This document shows, piece by piece, positions 7,753 to 16,304 of a DNA stretch of 64,000 bases (its first letter is position 1; every line of letters begins with the position of its first letter). The notes under the pieces are model-generated. The model did no database searches. It worked only from the letters and a program-made list of their open reading frames with translations, and had not been told where the DNA came from. Source of the DNA: VFKU01 sp964620045 (lineage in GTDB: Bacteria; Hydrogenedentota; Hydrogenedentia; Hydrogenedentales; GCA-2746185); assembly GCA_964620045.1 (NCBI GenBank), contig CAZUJL010000024.1, forward strand, positions 1 to 64,000. The letters run 5' to 3'. Both the position numbers and the translations under genes were made by a program.

Positions 7753-9237
7753 TCAACCACGCGCGGCCGGGCCGCCGACCACGTGCACCCGCAGCATGTT
7801 TGTGCGTGTCTGCGCGCCCAGCGGGATGCCGGCGGCGATGACGACCAGGTCGCCGCGCTTGACCAGTTTGCGCTCGAGCAGCAGCGCGTCCAGCCCGGCG
7901 AAGAGTTCGTCGGCCGAGCGGAAGGCCACCGCGCGCGCGGAATCGACGCCCCAAATGACGGCGCAGCGGCGCTGGATGCCGTCGGTGAGCGCGAGGGCGG
8001 AGACCGGTGCGTTCGGGCGGTAGCGCGCGACGAGCGCGGCGGCACGGCCGGATTCGGTGAGCACGACGATGCGCGTGGCGCCCAGGGCGTTCGCGACGCG
8101 GACCGTGGACTGGCACACGCCGTCGGCAATGCCGAGTTCGCCGGTGCGGATGCTGGATTCACGCATGCGCACGATGCGGGCATGCGGCGCTTCGCGGTAG
8201 AGGGCTTCGTCGGCCTTGCGCGCGACATCGGCCATCACGTGCACGGCCTCGACGGGATACTGGCCCGAGGCGGTCTCGCCGGACAGCATGACAGCGTCGG
8301 TGCCGTCGTAAATCGCGTTGGCGACGTCGGCCACTTCGGCGCGCGTCGGGCGCGGATGAGCGGTCATGGATTCGAGCATCTGCGTGGCCGTGATCACGGG
8401 GACACCGGCGTCGTTGCACAGGCCGATGATGCGCTTCTGCAGTTGCGGCAGCTCGTCCATCGGCAGTTCGACGCCCAGATCGCCGCGGGCGAGCATGATC
8501 GCGTCGCTGACTTTCAGAATTTCGTCGAAGCAATCGATGGCTTCGGGCTTCTCGATTTTCGAGACCACGGCCGGACCGCCGCCAAGTTTTTCGATGCGGC
8601 GCTTGAGGTCGACGACTTCCTCCGCCTTGCGCACGAAGGAGAGCGCGACGAAATCCGCGCCGAGTTCGACCGCGAACTTCAGATCGGCTTCGTCCTTTTT
8701 GGAAAGCGCAGGCGCGCTGACGTTCACGCGCGGCAAGTTAATGCCCTTGTGCTCGCCCAGCATGCCGCCGTGGACGACGGTGCAGTAGACGTCCTGCCCT
8801 TCGACGCGCACGACTTTCAGTTCCATGAGGCCGTCCGACAGGAAAATCGTGGAGCCGGCCTTTACGTCGTACGGAAAATTCTCGTAGGTGGTGGAGACAC
8901 CGTGTTCGGTGCCGATGATGTCACGCGTGGTGATGATGAAAGGCGCGTGATCGGCGAGGCGTACCGGGTGGTGATCGACGAGTTTGCCCGTGCGGATTTT
9001 CGGGCCCTGCAGGTCGACGAGGATGCCGATGGTGGCGCCGGCTTCCGCGGCCGCCTTGCGGACGTACTCCGCGCGACGACGGTGGTCAGCGTGGGTGCCG
9101 TGCGAGGCGTTCAGCCGTGCGACGTTCATTCCCGCCGCGACAAGTTGGCGGACAATCTCCAGCGTGTCCGACGCAGGGCCGATCGTGCAGACGATTTTCG
9201 TGCGGCGGCCGGTGTTGGGCGTGGATGCGTTGGTCAT
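7753..9237 (-). CDS. pyk: Pyruvate kinase
   Basis: A 494-residue enzyme. The N-terminus has RRTKIVCTIGPAS and GMNVARLNASHG. The catalytic lysine lies in VVSKIEKPEAI, the metal site in MLARGDLGVELP, and the signature in ITATQMLESM. It converts phosphoenolpyruvate and ADP to pyruvate and ATP. ATG 9237 is chosen because it overlaps the lysC stop in an ATGA arrangement (9234-9237) and gives the standard N-terminus; a longer open frame upstream is a shadow of lysC. In an organism with PTS proteins, Pyk competes with enzyme I for phosphoenolpyruvate. Cytosolic, last step of glycolysis. Confidence 0.96.
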   Translation of the reverse strand: MTNASTPNTGRRTKIVCTIGPASDTLEIVRQLVAAGMNVARLNASHGTHADHRRRAEYVRKAAAEAGATIGILVDLQGPKIRTGKLVDHHPVRLADHAPFIITTRDIIGTEHGVSTTYENFPYDVKAGSTIFLSDGLMELKVVRVEGQDVYCTVVHGGMLGEHKGINLPRVNVSAPALSKKDEADLKFAVELGADFVALSFVRKAEEVVDLKRRIEKLGGGPAVVSKIEKPEAIDCFDEILKVSDAIMLARGDLGVELPMDELPQLQKRIIGLCNDAGVPVITATQMLESMTAHPRPTRAEVADVANAIYDGTDAVMLSGETASGQYPVEAVHVMADVARKADEALYREAPHARIVRMRESSIRTGELGIADGVCQSTVRVANALGATRIVVLTESGRAAALVARYRPNAPVSALALTDGIQRRCAVIWGVDSARAVAFRSADELFAGLDALLLERKLVKRGDLVVIAAGIPLGAQTRTNMLRVHVVGGPAARG

Positions 9238-10544
9238 TTCCAGCTTTCGAACGCGGAGTAGATGGCCTGCACGGCGCGGTCCATATCGTCCTCGTTCACG
9301 CCGATGATGATATTCGTTTCCGACGCGCCCTGATCGATGACGCGCAGGTTCACGCGCGCCTGCGCGAGCGCGTTCGTAAGCCGTGCGGCGACGCCGATGT
9401 GGTGACTCATGCCTTCGCCCACGGTGGCGATCAGCGCGATGCCGGGCGTGAGCCACACGCGGTCGGGCTGACACACGCGATCGATGCCGGTGACGATGGA
9501 GAGGCCATGCTGCTTGAGCTCCTCGTCGCGAATGATCAAGGAGATCGAATCGATGCTGGTCGGCATGTGCTCAAAGCTGATGCGGTGCTCTTCGAGTACC
9601 GACAACGCGCGGCGCGTGAAGCCGACTTCGCGGTTCATCATCGTTTTTTCGATGTTGATCATCGTAAAGCCGCGCTTGGCCGCAATGCCGATGACGGGCT
9701 GCTGCGGCAGGCGCTCGGGCAGAATCTTCGTGCCCGGATCGTCCGGCTGCATCGTGTTGCGGATGTTCATCGCGATGCCGGCCTTCTGCACGGGGAAGAT
9801 GGCTTCGTCGTGAATGACCGACGCGCCCATGTAGGCCAGCTCGCGCAGCTCGGCGTAGGTGATCTCGTCGATGCGGCGCGCGTTCGGCACCGTGCGCGGG
9901 TCCGTCATGCGGATGCCGCTGACGTCGGTCCAGTTCTCATACAGGTCGCTGTTCGTCGCGCGCGCGACGATGGAGCCGGTGATGTCGCTGCCGCCGCGGC
10001 TGAAGGTCTTGATGCGGCCATCGGGGTCGGTGCCGTAGAAACCCGGAACCACGAAGCGGCCGTCGCCCTTCAGCGCGAGCCCGAGCAAATCATAAGTCTT
10101 CTCGTCGAGCCGGCCTTCGTAGTCGAAGCAGATGAGGCCGGCGGGATCGACAAACTTCGCGCCGAGCAACGGCGCGATGATGCGGCCGTTCAGGTATTCG
10201 CCGCGCGACGCGAGGAAGTCGGGCGATTCGTATTTCTTTGCCTCGCGCGCGATGGCGTTGATCTCGGCCTCGATGTCGATCGTGACGCCGAGATCCTTGG
10301 CGAGTTGGTAGAAGCGCTGCGTGATGATCGCGATCGGCTGGCCGGGATCGAGGTCGTTTTTCAGCGCCGCGTGCCACGTGAGCAGCAGGTCGGTGATTTT
10401 CTTGTCGTCGGCCGAGCGTTTGCCCGGCGCCGACGGCACGACATACTTGCGGCGCGGATCTTTTTCGATAATGGCCGCGGCGGCGCGGACCATTTTGGCG
10501 TCGGCGAGCGAGGTGCCGCCGAACTTGGACGTGATGAAACCCAT
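9234..10544 (-). CDS. lysC: Aspartate kinase (monofunctional, ACT domains)
   Basis: A 436-residue aspartokinase. The kinase domain begins with ITSKFGGTSLADAKMV (KFGGTS motif, residues 7-12) and contains SRGEYLNGRIIA, FYGTDPDGRIKTFSRGGSDITGSIVA and ENWTDVSGIRMTDP. Two ACT subdomains fill the last 140 residues and probably bind lysine or threonine as feedback inhibitors. It phosphorylates aspartate at the head of the lysine, threonine and methionine pathway. No strong ribosome binding site precedes ATG 10544. The gene leads the lysC-pyk-methyltransferase-bshCBA unit; the 145 bp upstream are GC-rich and separate it from rseP. Confidence 0.95.
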   Translation of the reverse strand: MGFITSKFGGTSLADAKMVRAAAAIIEKDPRRKYVVPSAPGKRSADDKKITDLLLTWHAALKNDLDPGQPIAIITQRFYQLAKDLGVTIDIEAEINAIAREAKKYESPDFLASRGEYLNGRIIAPLLGAKFVDPAGLICFDYEGRLDEKTYDLLGLALKGDGRFVVPGFYGTDPDGRIKTFSRGGSDITGSIVARATNSDLYENWTDVSGIRMTDPRTVPNARRIDEITYAELRELAYMGASVIHDEAIFPVQKAGIAMNIRNTMQPDDPGTKILPERLPQQPVIGIAAKRGFTMINIEKTMMNREVGFTRRALSVLEEHRISFEHMPTSIDSISLIIRDEELKQHGLSIVTGIDRVCQPDRVWLTPGIALIATVGEGMSHHIGVAARLTNALAQARVNLRVIDQGASETNIIIGVNEDDMDRAVQAIYSAFESWK

Positions 10545-10689
10545 TTGCAGTGGAAATCCCCGGTTTTATGGGCCGCATGGTACGCGGAGCGGGGGGCGGG
10601 GGGCAAGGAGTGAGGGGGGAAGGGCCGATAACGATTACGATGACGCGCACGCGCACGAATGTGCACGTGCGGCATGCGCGGACGTAGCG

Positions 10690-12651
10690 TTACGGCAGGA
10701 TGCGCTGGACGATGCGGGATACGTCGTTAAAGGTGACGAAGAGTAACAGGCCGATGATGAGCACAAAGCCGACCTGCTGGGTCGCCTCCATGACGCGTGT
10801 GCTGACCGGGCGGCGGCGGACGGCTTCGATGAGCAGGAAGACCAACTGGCCACCGTCGAGCACGGGGAGGGGGAGCAGGTTAAAGATGGCGAGGTTCACG
10901 CTGATCATCGCGGTGATGTCGATGAGGTACATGAAGCCGATTTTGGAGGCTGTCGTGACGATGTCGCCGATCATCACCGGGCCGCCGAGCAGCTTCGGGC
11001 TCAGGCCGCCGGTGAGGAGCTGATGCAGCACGGAGTAAATCCGCGCGCTCTGGCGCCACGCTTCCTTGAACGCGTAGGGGACAATGTTCGCCGGTTCTTC
11101 GCGGCGGATGACGGTCTTCATGCCGAAGCCGACGCCGATCTGCTGAATGCCGGCGACGGTGATCTCGGCTTTTACCGTTTCGGATTTCTGGCCGAGGCCG
11201 AGCAGGATCGCGGGGCGTTCGACCACGATCGGCAGGGTGTCGCCGATGCGCGTGTCTTCGAGTTCCTGCAGGCGCGCGACAGTCGCCGGCGCGCCGTCAA
11301 TCTGGACGATGACGTCCTTGCGCTGCAGGCCGGTCTTCTCCGCCAACTCCGGCGCGATCGCGGCGATGGTGGGCTTCGACTGCGGGTCGATGCCCGTGAT
11401 CGCGCGGACGGCGTCCGTGGCGCTGAGGTTTACCGTCCACGTATTGCCCTTGCCGAACGTCTTGGGGCGTTCGACGGTAAGCGCGACATTTTCCGTGGCG
11501 TTATTTTTTAGCAGGTGGCGCAGCGTGGTGCCGAGGTCGGTCGAGCCGTTCGCCGTCACGATGCGATCGCCGGTCTGCAGGCCCATCGCCTTGAGGATTT
11601 CGGGATTTTCTTCAAGCACGGCGAGCGGCTCGCCGTCGGGCAGCAGCATCGACACGCTGAGCGGCGGATCGAACGCGATGTCCTTGAACGCGCCCTCGCG
11701 ACGGGTCTGAATCGTCAGTTTTACCTGCTCGCCGTTGCGATCCACGGTAAGCGGCAGGACGGTATCCGGCGGCAGGTCGCGCACCATGCCGGCGAAGGTT
11801 TGCTGGTCGGTCTGTGTGCCGTTGGCCTCGATAATCAGGTCACCGGGCTTGATGCCGCCGAGCTGCGCGGGAGATTCCGGAAACACCTGCCGCACGAGCG
11901 CGGGGGTGTACGGCGAGATGCCGAATCGACGCGCGTCCTTGAACTCGCCAAACACCTGCGGGGTGATGGGGGAGATGTAGCGCGCTGAGGTGCCGTCCGC
12001 CTGTGGGCGATCGATTTCGACGATGGCCTGATCCCCGCCGCTGAGGATGGCGGCCACCATGATGTCTTCAAACAACTTCACAGGTTCGCCGTTGATCGAC
12101 ACGATGCGATCGCCCGTGTGCCAGCCGGTTGCGTCCGGCGTGCTCTTGAAGTCGGTCTGCTGGCCGGCTTCGGCGAGGAACATCGGCGCCTTGCTTGCCG
12201 GCGAATCCTTCTCGACATCACCGACGCGCGTTTCGATCTCTGCCTGCGGCACTTCGCGGCCGTAGCCCGCCATGAAACCGTAGATGCACAACGCGAGCAC
12301 GAGGTTCATCGCGGGACCGGCAATGAGCACGAAGGCGCGCTGCCACACTGGCTTTTTGTTGAACCAGCGATCGGGCGGCACATGGCCGTAGGTTTTTTCG
12401 CGTTCGTCGTCGGAGAGCGGCTGATCTTCCTGGCCCGCCATCTTCACGTAGCCGCCGATCGGCAGCAGGCCGATGCAGTAATCCGTCTCGCCGTAGCGGA
12501 AGCCGAAGAGGCGCGGCGGCATGCCGAGGCTGAAGCGATCGACGTAAATGCCGCAGAGTTTGGCGGCGACGAAATGGCCAAGCTCGTGCACAAACACGAG
12601 CACGCCGAGCACGGCGAGGAACACAAGAATGTCGAGCGGACCAAAACCCAT
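10690..12651 (-). CDS. rseP: Site-2 protease RseP with an enlarged periplasmic PDZ region
   Basis: A 653-residue intramembrane zinc metalloprotease, about 200 residues longer than the usual 450. The first membrane helix carries HELGH at residues 22-26. The C-terminal membrane motif NLLPLPVLDGGQLVF supplies the third metal ligand. Between them lie about four PDZ-like modules, each with a GL(x)xGDxI-type core: WHTGDRIVSINGEPV, IKPGDLIIEANGT, LQTGDRIVTANGS and LQRKDVIVQIDGA. RseP cleaves anti-sigma factors after a site-1 cut. An HtrA-type protease and an ECF sigma factor are encoded elsewhere in the window. Its ATG overlaps the dxr stop by one base. Confidence 0.93.
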   Translation of the reverse strand: MGFGPLDILVFLAVLGVLVFVHELGHFVAAKLCGIYVDRFSLGMPPRLFGFRYGETDYCIGLLPIGGYVKMAGQEDQPLSDDEREKTYGHVPPDRWFNKKPVWQRAFVLIAGPAMNLVLALCIYGFMAGYGREVPQAEIETRVGDVEKDSPASKAPMFLAEAGQQTDFKSTPDATGWHTGDRIVSINGEPVKLFEDIMVAAILSGGDQAIVEIDRPQADGTSARYISPITPQVFGEFKDARRFGISPYTPALVRQVFPESPAQLGGIKPGDLIIEANGTQTDQQTFAGMVRDLPPDTVLPLTVDRNGEQVKLTIQTRREGAFKDIAFDPPLSVSMLLPDGEPLAVLEENPEILKAMGLQTGDRIVTANGSTDLGTTLRHLLKNNATENVALTVERPKTFGKGNTWTVNLSATDAVRAITGIDPQSKPTIAAIAPELAEKTGLQRKDVIVQIDGAPATVARLQELEDTRIGDTLPIVVERPAILLGLGQKSETVKAEITVAGIQQIGVGFGMKTVIRREEPANIVPYAFKEAWRQSARIYSVLHQLLTGGLSPKLLGGPVMIGDIVTTASKIGFMYLIDITAMISVNLAIFNLLPLPVLDGGQLVFLLIEAVRRRPVSTRVMEATQQVGFVLIIGLLLFVTFNDVSRIVQRILP

Positions 12652-13811
12652 CAGGACACAGCCTTTATCTGTTGTATGAATGCCTCGGCCGCGCGCCGGG
12701 CTTCAGCGTCGGCCTCGAGTATGGTCTCGATGGTGTCGTCTTCGCGCGTGGGGCACGCATCCAGCGCCGCGCTCACCACGTCCGCGATGCCCAGGAACGG
12801 CAGGCGTCCGGCGCGAAACGCGCCCACGGCCACTTCATTGGCCGCGTTCAGCACAGCCCCGGCCGTACCTCCGCGCTCGGCGGCGGCCAGCGCCAACCGC
12901 AGGCACGGAAACTCGCGAAAATCCGGCTCGGCAAAGGTCAGCGCCTTCATGCGCGCCAGATCCAGCCGGGCCATGGGCGATTTTACACGTTCCGGCCAGG
13001 TGAGCGCGAACTGAATCGGCATCACCATATCGGTGACGCCCATGTGCGCGAGGATATTCCCGTCGGTGAACTCGACCAGCGCGTGGACCACGCTTTGCGG
13101 GTGGATGACAACCTGTATTTTTTCGAGAGGCAGGCTGAAGAGCCACATCGCTTCGATCACTTCGAGGCCTTTGTTCATGAGCGTTGCGGAGTCCACGCTA
13201 ATTTTCGCACCCATGTCCCACGTGGGGTGCTTCGTGGCCTGTTCCGCCGTGATCCACTTCAGCGACTCGCGCGACTTGCCGTAAAACGGACCGCCCGAGG
13301 CCGTGAGGTATACCGTGCGCACGTCCGTGAGCTGGCGGCCTTCGAGGCATTGGAACAGCGCGTTGTGCTCGCTGTCCACGGGCAAAATGCGGACACCGGC
13401 CGCGCGCGCGATGCGGGTTATCAGGCGGCCGGCCATGATCATCGGCTCTTTGTTCGCGAGTGCGATCGTGTGCTTCGCGCGGATGGCGCTGAGAATCGGC
13501 TGAAGACCCGCCGAGCCCACCACGCCGCAGAGCACGAGGTCGGTGTCGATGGCGGCGGCTTCCGCAAGCGCGTTGGGGCCGGAGAGAATCTTCGCGCTGA
13601 GCCCGGCGCGCTGCAGTTCGCGCGCGGCGGTTTCGTCCACCACCGCGACATATTTCGGCTTGAACTCGGTCGCCTGTTGGATTAATTCGGCGACGTTTGA
13701 GTGTGTTGCAAGCACAATCATGTCGAAGCGGCCGGGATACGCGCGGACGACCTTGAGTGCACTGCGGCCGATCGAACCCGTGGAGCCGAGAATCGTCAGA
13801 CGGCGCGGCAT
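12651..13811 (-). CDS. dxr: 1-deoxy-D-xylulose 5-phosphate reductoisomerase
   Basis: A 386-residue enzyme of the MEP isoprenoid pathway. The N-terminus RRLTILGSTGSIGRSAL is the NADPH-binding motif. LPVDSEHNALFQCL and the flexible loop around TASGGPFYG form the substrate site, and KISVDSATLMNKGLEVIEA the metal-binding part. It reduces and rearranges DXP to MEP. ATG 13811 gives the standard N-terminus and lies five bases after the ptsI stop; the open frame continuing upstream is a shadow of ptsI. The stop overlaps the rseP start, an arrangement (dxr-rseP) common in bacteria. Confidence 0.96.
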   Translation of the reverse strand: MPRRLTILGSTGSIGRSALKVVRAYPGRFDMIVLATHSNVAELIQQATEFKPKYVAVVDETAARELQRAGLSAKILSGPNALAEAAAIDTDLVLCGVVGSAGLQPILSAIRAKHTIALANKEPMIMAGRLITRIARAAGVRILPVDSEHNALFQCLEGRQLTDVRTVYLTASGGPFYGKSRESLKWITAEQATKHPTWDMGAKISVDSATLMNKGLEVIEAMWLFSLPLEKIQVVIHPQSVVHALVEFTDGNILAHMGVTDMVMPIQFALTWPERVKSPMARLDLARMKALTFAEPDFREFPCLRLALAAAERGGTAGAVLNAANEVAVGAFRAGRLPFLGIADVVSAALDACPTREDDTIETILEADAEARRAAEAFIQQIKAVS

Positions 13812-13816
13812 GGAAC

Positions 13817-15601
13817 CTATTGGCCCTTGCCGCCGGCATTGCGGCGGAGGCGGTTGAGCGTGTCGCGCTCGGCGGTACGCTGCGTAATCAGATCGCGGAT
13901 TTCGGGATAGGTCGCCAGCTCCATTACTTTTTTCGCGAAACGCTTCGCGGTGCTGATATGCGTGTTGATGATTTCCGCGCGCACGGCGGGCAGGGACGAG
14001 CTGGACATGCTCAGCGCGCGAATGCCCATGCCGAGCAGCAGTTCGGTGAGCGCGGGGTCGCCGGCCATCTCGCCGCAAATATTGCACGGAATCTTGGCTT
14101 CGTTGGCCGCGTCCAGCGTCTGCTTGATCATGCGCAGCACGGCCGGGTGCGTCGGCTGATAGAGGTGCGCCGTGCGTTCGTTCGCGCGATCGACGGCGAG
14201 GCAGTACTGGATCAGATCGTTCGTGCCGATGCTGAGGAAGTCGCAATGCTTCGCGAGGTGATCGGCGATCGCGACGGCGCCCGGCACTTCGATCATCGTG
14301 CCCACGGGGACTTTCGGATTGTGCGGCACGTTGCGCCCGCGCAGATCGTCGGCGACTTCATCCACCATTTTGCGCGCTTCGAGGAACTGCTCGACGCTTG
14401 TGATCATGGGGAACATGATGCGCAGATCGCCGTGCACGCCTGCACGCAGCAATGCGCGAAGCTGCGCCTTGAAGATGTCGGGCCGGTCGAGGCATAGGCG
14501 AATCGAGCGCCAGCCGAGCTGTGGGTTTGTTTCGTGATCTGCCGTGAGCAATGGAAGGTCTTTGTCGCCGCCGACGTCCAGCGTGCGCACGGTGACGGGC
14601 AGCGAGCCGACGGCTTCCATGATTTTGCGGTACTCGCCGTACTGCTCTTCTTCCGTCGGCAGGTCGTCCCGATCCATGAACAAAAATTCGGTGCGGTACA
14701 GGCCGATGCCCTGCGCGTGCGCCTTGCGCGTCATCTGGGTTTCCGCGAGCAACTCGATGTTCGCGTAGGTCGGGATGTCCGTGCCATCCTGCGTTGTGCA
14801 GCAGCCTTCACCGGTCGCTTTTTCGAGCGCCAAACGGATTTCGTCGATGTTCTTCTTCTCGGCCTCGTAGCGCGTCAGCGTGGCCTTCGACGGCTGGATG
14901 ATCACATAGCCGCGCGCGGCATCGACGATGAGGGTGTCGCCGTCGTTCACCTGTGCCTCTAAGTGCCGTAGCCCCACGACGCACGGAATATCGAAGGCGC
15001 GCGCGATGATCGCCATGTGCGAGGTCGGGCCGCCGGCGTCGGTGGCGAGACCGAGCGTGTGCGCTTTGTCGAGCGCGGCCGTTTCCGACGGCGCCAGTTC
15101 GTGCGCGACGACGACGCATGGGCTGTCGAGATGATCGAGCGCGTGATGTTTTTCGCCGAGCAGGCGCGCCTGGATGCGCCGGCCGACATCGACCAGGTCC
15201 GTGCTGCGTTCGCGGAAGGAGGGGTCATCGAGCTGTTCGAGCAGGCGAGCATAGCCCGCGATGATTTCCTGCACGATGTACTCGACGTTCAGGCGTTCGA
15301 GTTCGAGGTTGCGTTCGACTTCCGGGCGCAGGGCTGGGTCGTCGAGGATCGCGAGGTGCGCATCGAAGATGGAGGCCTCGCGCTCGCCGATGTCCTTGGC
15401 CGTCTGCGCCTTCAGGCCCAACAATTCCTCGCGCACATGCGCCACGGCCTCGTCGTAGCGGGCCAGTTCGGCGGCCGTATCGGAAATGGGCTCGGGATGA
15501 ATGTCGAGCGAGCGGTGATTAAACGTGCGCGCCGGGCCAATGGCGATGCCCGTGGACACGCCAATGCCGCGAAGCCGCTTTTCCGGCGTTGCCTGACCCA
15601 T
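13817..15601 (-). CDS. ptsI: PTS enzyme I, phosphoenolpyruvate-protein phosphotransferase
   Basis: A 594-residue enzyme I. The swivelling histidine domain has the active-site H195 in GGPTSHMAIIAR. The PEP-binding barrel has YRTEFLFMDRDDLPTEEEQ, LDVGGDKDLPLL and the cysteine of NICGEMAGDP. It autophosphorylates from phosphoenolpyruvate and passes the phosphate to HPr. The gene is 32 bases downstream of ptsH and five upstream of dxr on the same strand. No EIIA, EIIB or EIIC is present in the window, so its role here is probably regulatory. Cytosolic, family certain. Confidence 0.96.
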   Translation of the reverse strand: MGQATPEKRLRGIGVSTGIAIGPARTFNHRSLDIHPEPISDTAAELARYDEAVAHVREELLGLKAQTAKDIGEREASIFDAHLAILDDPALRPEVERNLELERLNVEYIVQEIIAGYARLLEQLDDPSFRERSTDLVDVGRRIQARLLGEKHHALDHLDSPCVVVAHELAPSETAALDKAHTLGLATDAGGPTSHMAIIARAFDIPCVVGLRHLEAQVNDGDTLIVDAARGYVIIQPSKATLTRYEAEKKNIDEIRLALEKATGEGCCTTQDGTDIPTYANIELLAETQMTRKAHAQGIGLYRTEFLFMDRDDLPTEEEQYGEYRKIMEAVGSLPVTVRTLDVGGDKDLPLLTADHETNPQLGWRSIRLCLDRPDIFKAQLRALLRAGVHGDLRIMFPMITSVEQFLEARKMVDEVADDLRGRNVPHNPKVPVGTMIEVPGAVAIADHLAKHCDFLSIGTNDLIQYCLAVDRANERTAHLYQPTHPAVLRMIKQTLDAANEAKIPCNICGEMAGDPALTELLLGMGIRALSMSSSSLPAVRAEIINTHISTAKRFAKKVMELATYPEIRDLITQRTAERDTLNRLRRNAGGKGQ

Positions 15602-15633
15602 GCGGTTGCTCCGTGCGCGGGGCGCGTGCCCGG

Positions 15634-15909
15634 TTACATTTCTTCCCCGAAGCCGGACTCAATCAATTTGCGAACGGCCGCCAGCGCGGCGTCGGCATCG
15701 TCGCCGTCGCAGACCACGCGAATGTTGGTGCCCTTGGCGGCGGCCAGCGTGAGCAGACCCATGATGCTCTTCGCATTCACGCGCTGGCTGTCTTTGTGTA
15801 TGTATACCTCGCACTTGAACTTCAGCACCGTTTGAACCAGTTGTTGGGCGGGCCGCAGGTGCATGCCGAGCTTGTTCGCAATGGTGAGGTCTTCTGAAAC
15901 TTCCGGCAT
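15634..15909 (-). CDS. ptsH: Phosphocarrier protein HPr
   Basis: A 91-residue HPr from ATG 15909. The active histidine is H17 in LGMHLRPAQQL, where leucine replaces the usual alanine after the histidine. The regulatory serine S48 lies in VNAKSIMGLLTLAA, the site that HPr kinase modifies. This matches the presence of hprK at 17184. Upstream on the minus strand is TGCTATTTT, an extended -10-like element, suggesting its own promoter after the repeat region. A longer frame to 15966 exists but lacks similarity. The gene forms a unit with ptsI. Confidence 0.95.
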   Translation of the reverse strand: MPEVSEDLTIANKLGMHLRPAQQLVQTVLKFKCEVYIHKDSQRVNAKSIMGLLTLAAAKGTNIRVVCDGDDADAALAAVRKLIESGFGEEM

Positions 15910-16304
15910 ATTCCCTGGCACACCCCCGAATTGGCCCAAAATAGCAGGCGATCCGGAGCAAAGCATAGCGGATTGGCGGGGCGAGAGGCCAAAGGGGCGG
16001 GCGGCGAATATGAGAGACGGTTTTAAGTCCCGGAGGGACGGCAGATTTTAGCCCAGCGCTTCAGCGCTGGGTCTGCGAGATTGGATGGATCACCGAGTCC
16101 CGTAGGGATGGAAGAGAATGGGCGTGTTGCGTTCGCCCGTCTGTCGTCCCTGCGGGACTTACCAAAATGTTCGAGGCGCCGGAACCCACCGCTGAAGCGG
16201 TGGGCTAAATTCTTTCGCCCCTCCGGGGCTGTTTACGGGGAACGTTCAAGGAGTAGTACGAAGTTGCTGTGCCGAAACCGGACAGAGTTTCTCAACTAGA
16301 GAAT
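15910..16304. repeat. Gene-free region with palindromic repeat modules
   Basis: This 395-bp gap between rapZ and ptsH holds REP-like modules and no gene I can support. Two kinds recur. One is an AAGTCCCGGAGGGACGGCAG-type sequence at 16025-16044, with a related direct copy around 16098-16113 and an inverted copy at 16141-16160. The other is a perfect 20-bp palindrome followed or preceded by TAGCCC/GGGCTA: CCCAGCGCTTCAGCGCTGGG at 16052-16071 and CCCACCGCTGAAGCGGTGGG at 16185-16204. A further GCCCCTCCGGGGC is near 16217. The hairpins could stabilise or end the rapZ transcript. Confidence 0.7.

Noticed and set aside
7000..9261. A 753-codon open frame opposite pyk and the methyltransferase
   Set aside because: It is antisense to two clear genes, has composition typical of GC-rich shadow frames and shows no domain.
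15910..16304. CRISPR array or EIIA gene between rapZ and ptsH
   Set aside because: Repeats are few, in both orientations and not evenly spaced; no frame codes for an EIIA-like protein.
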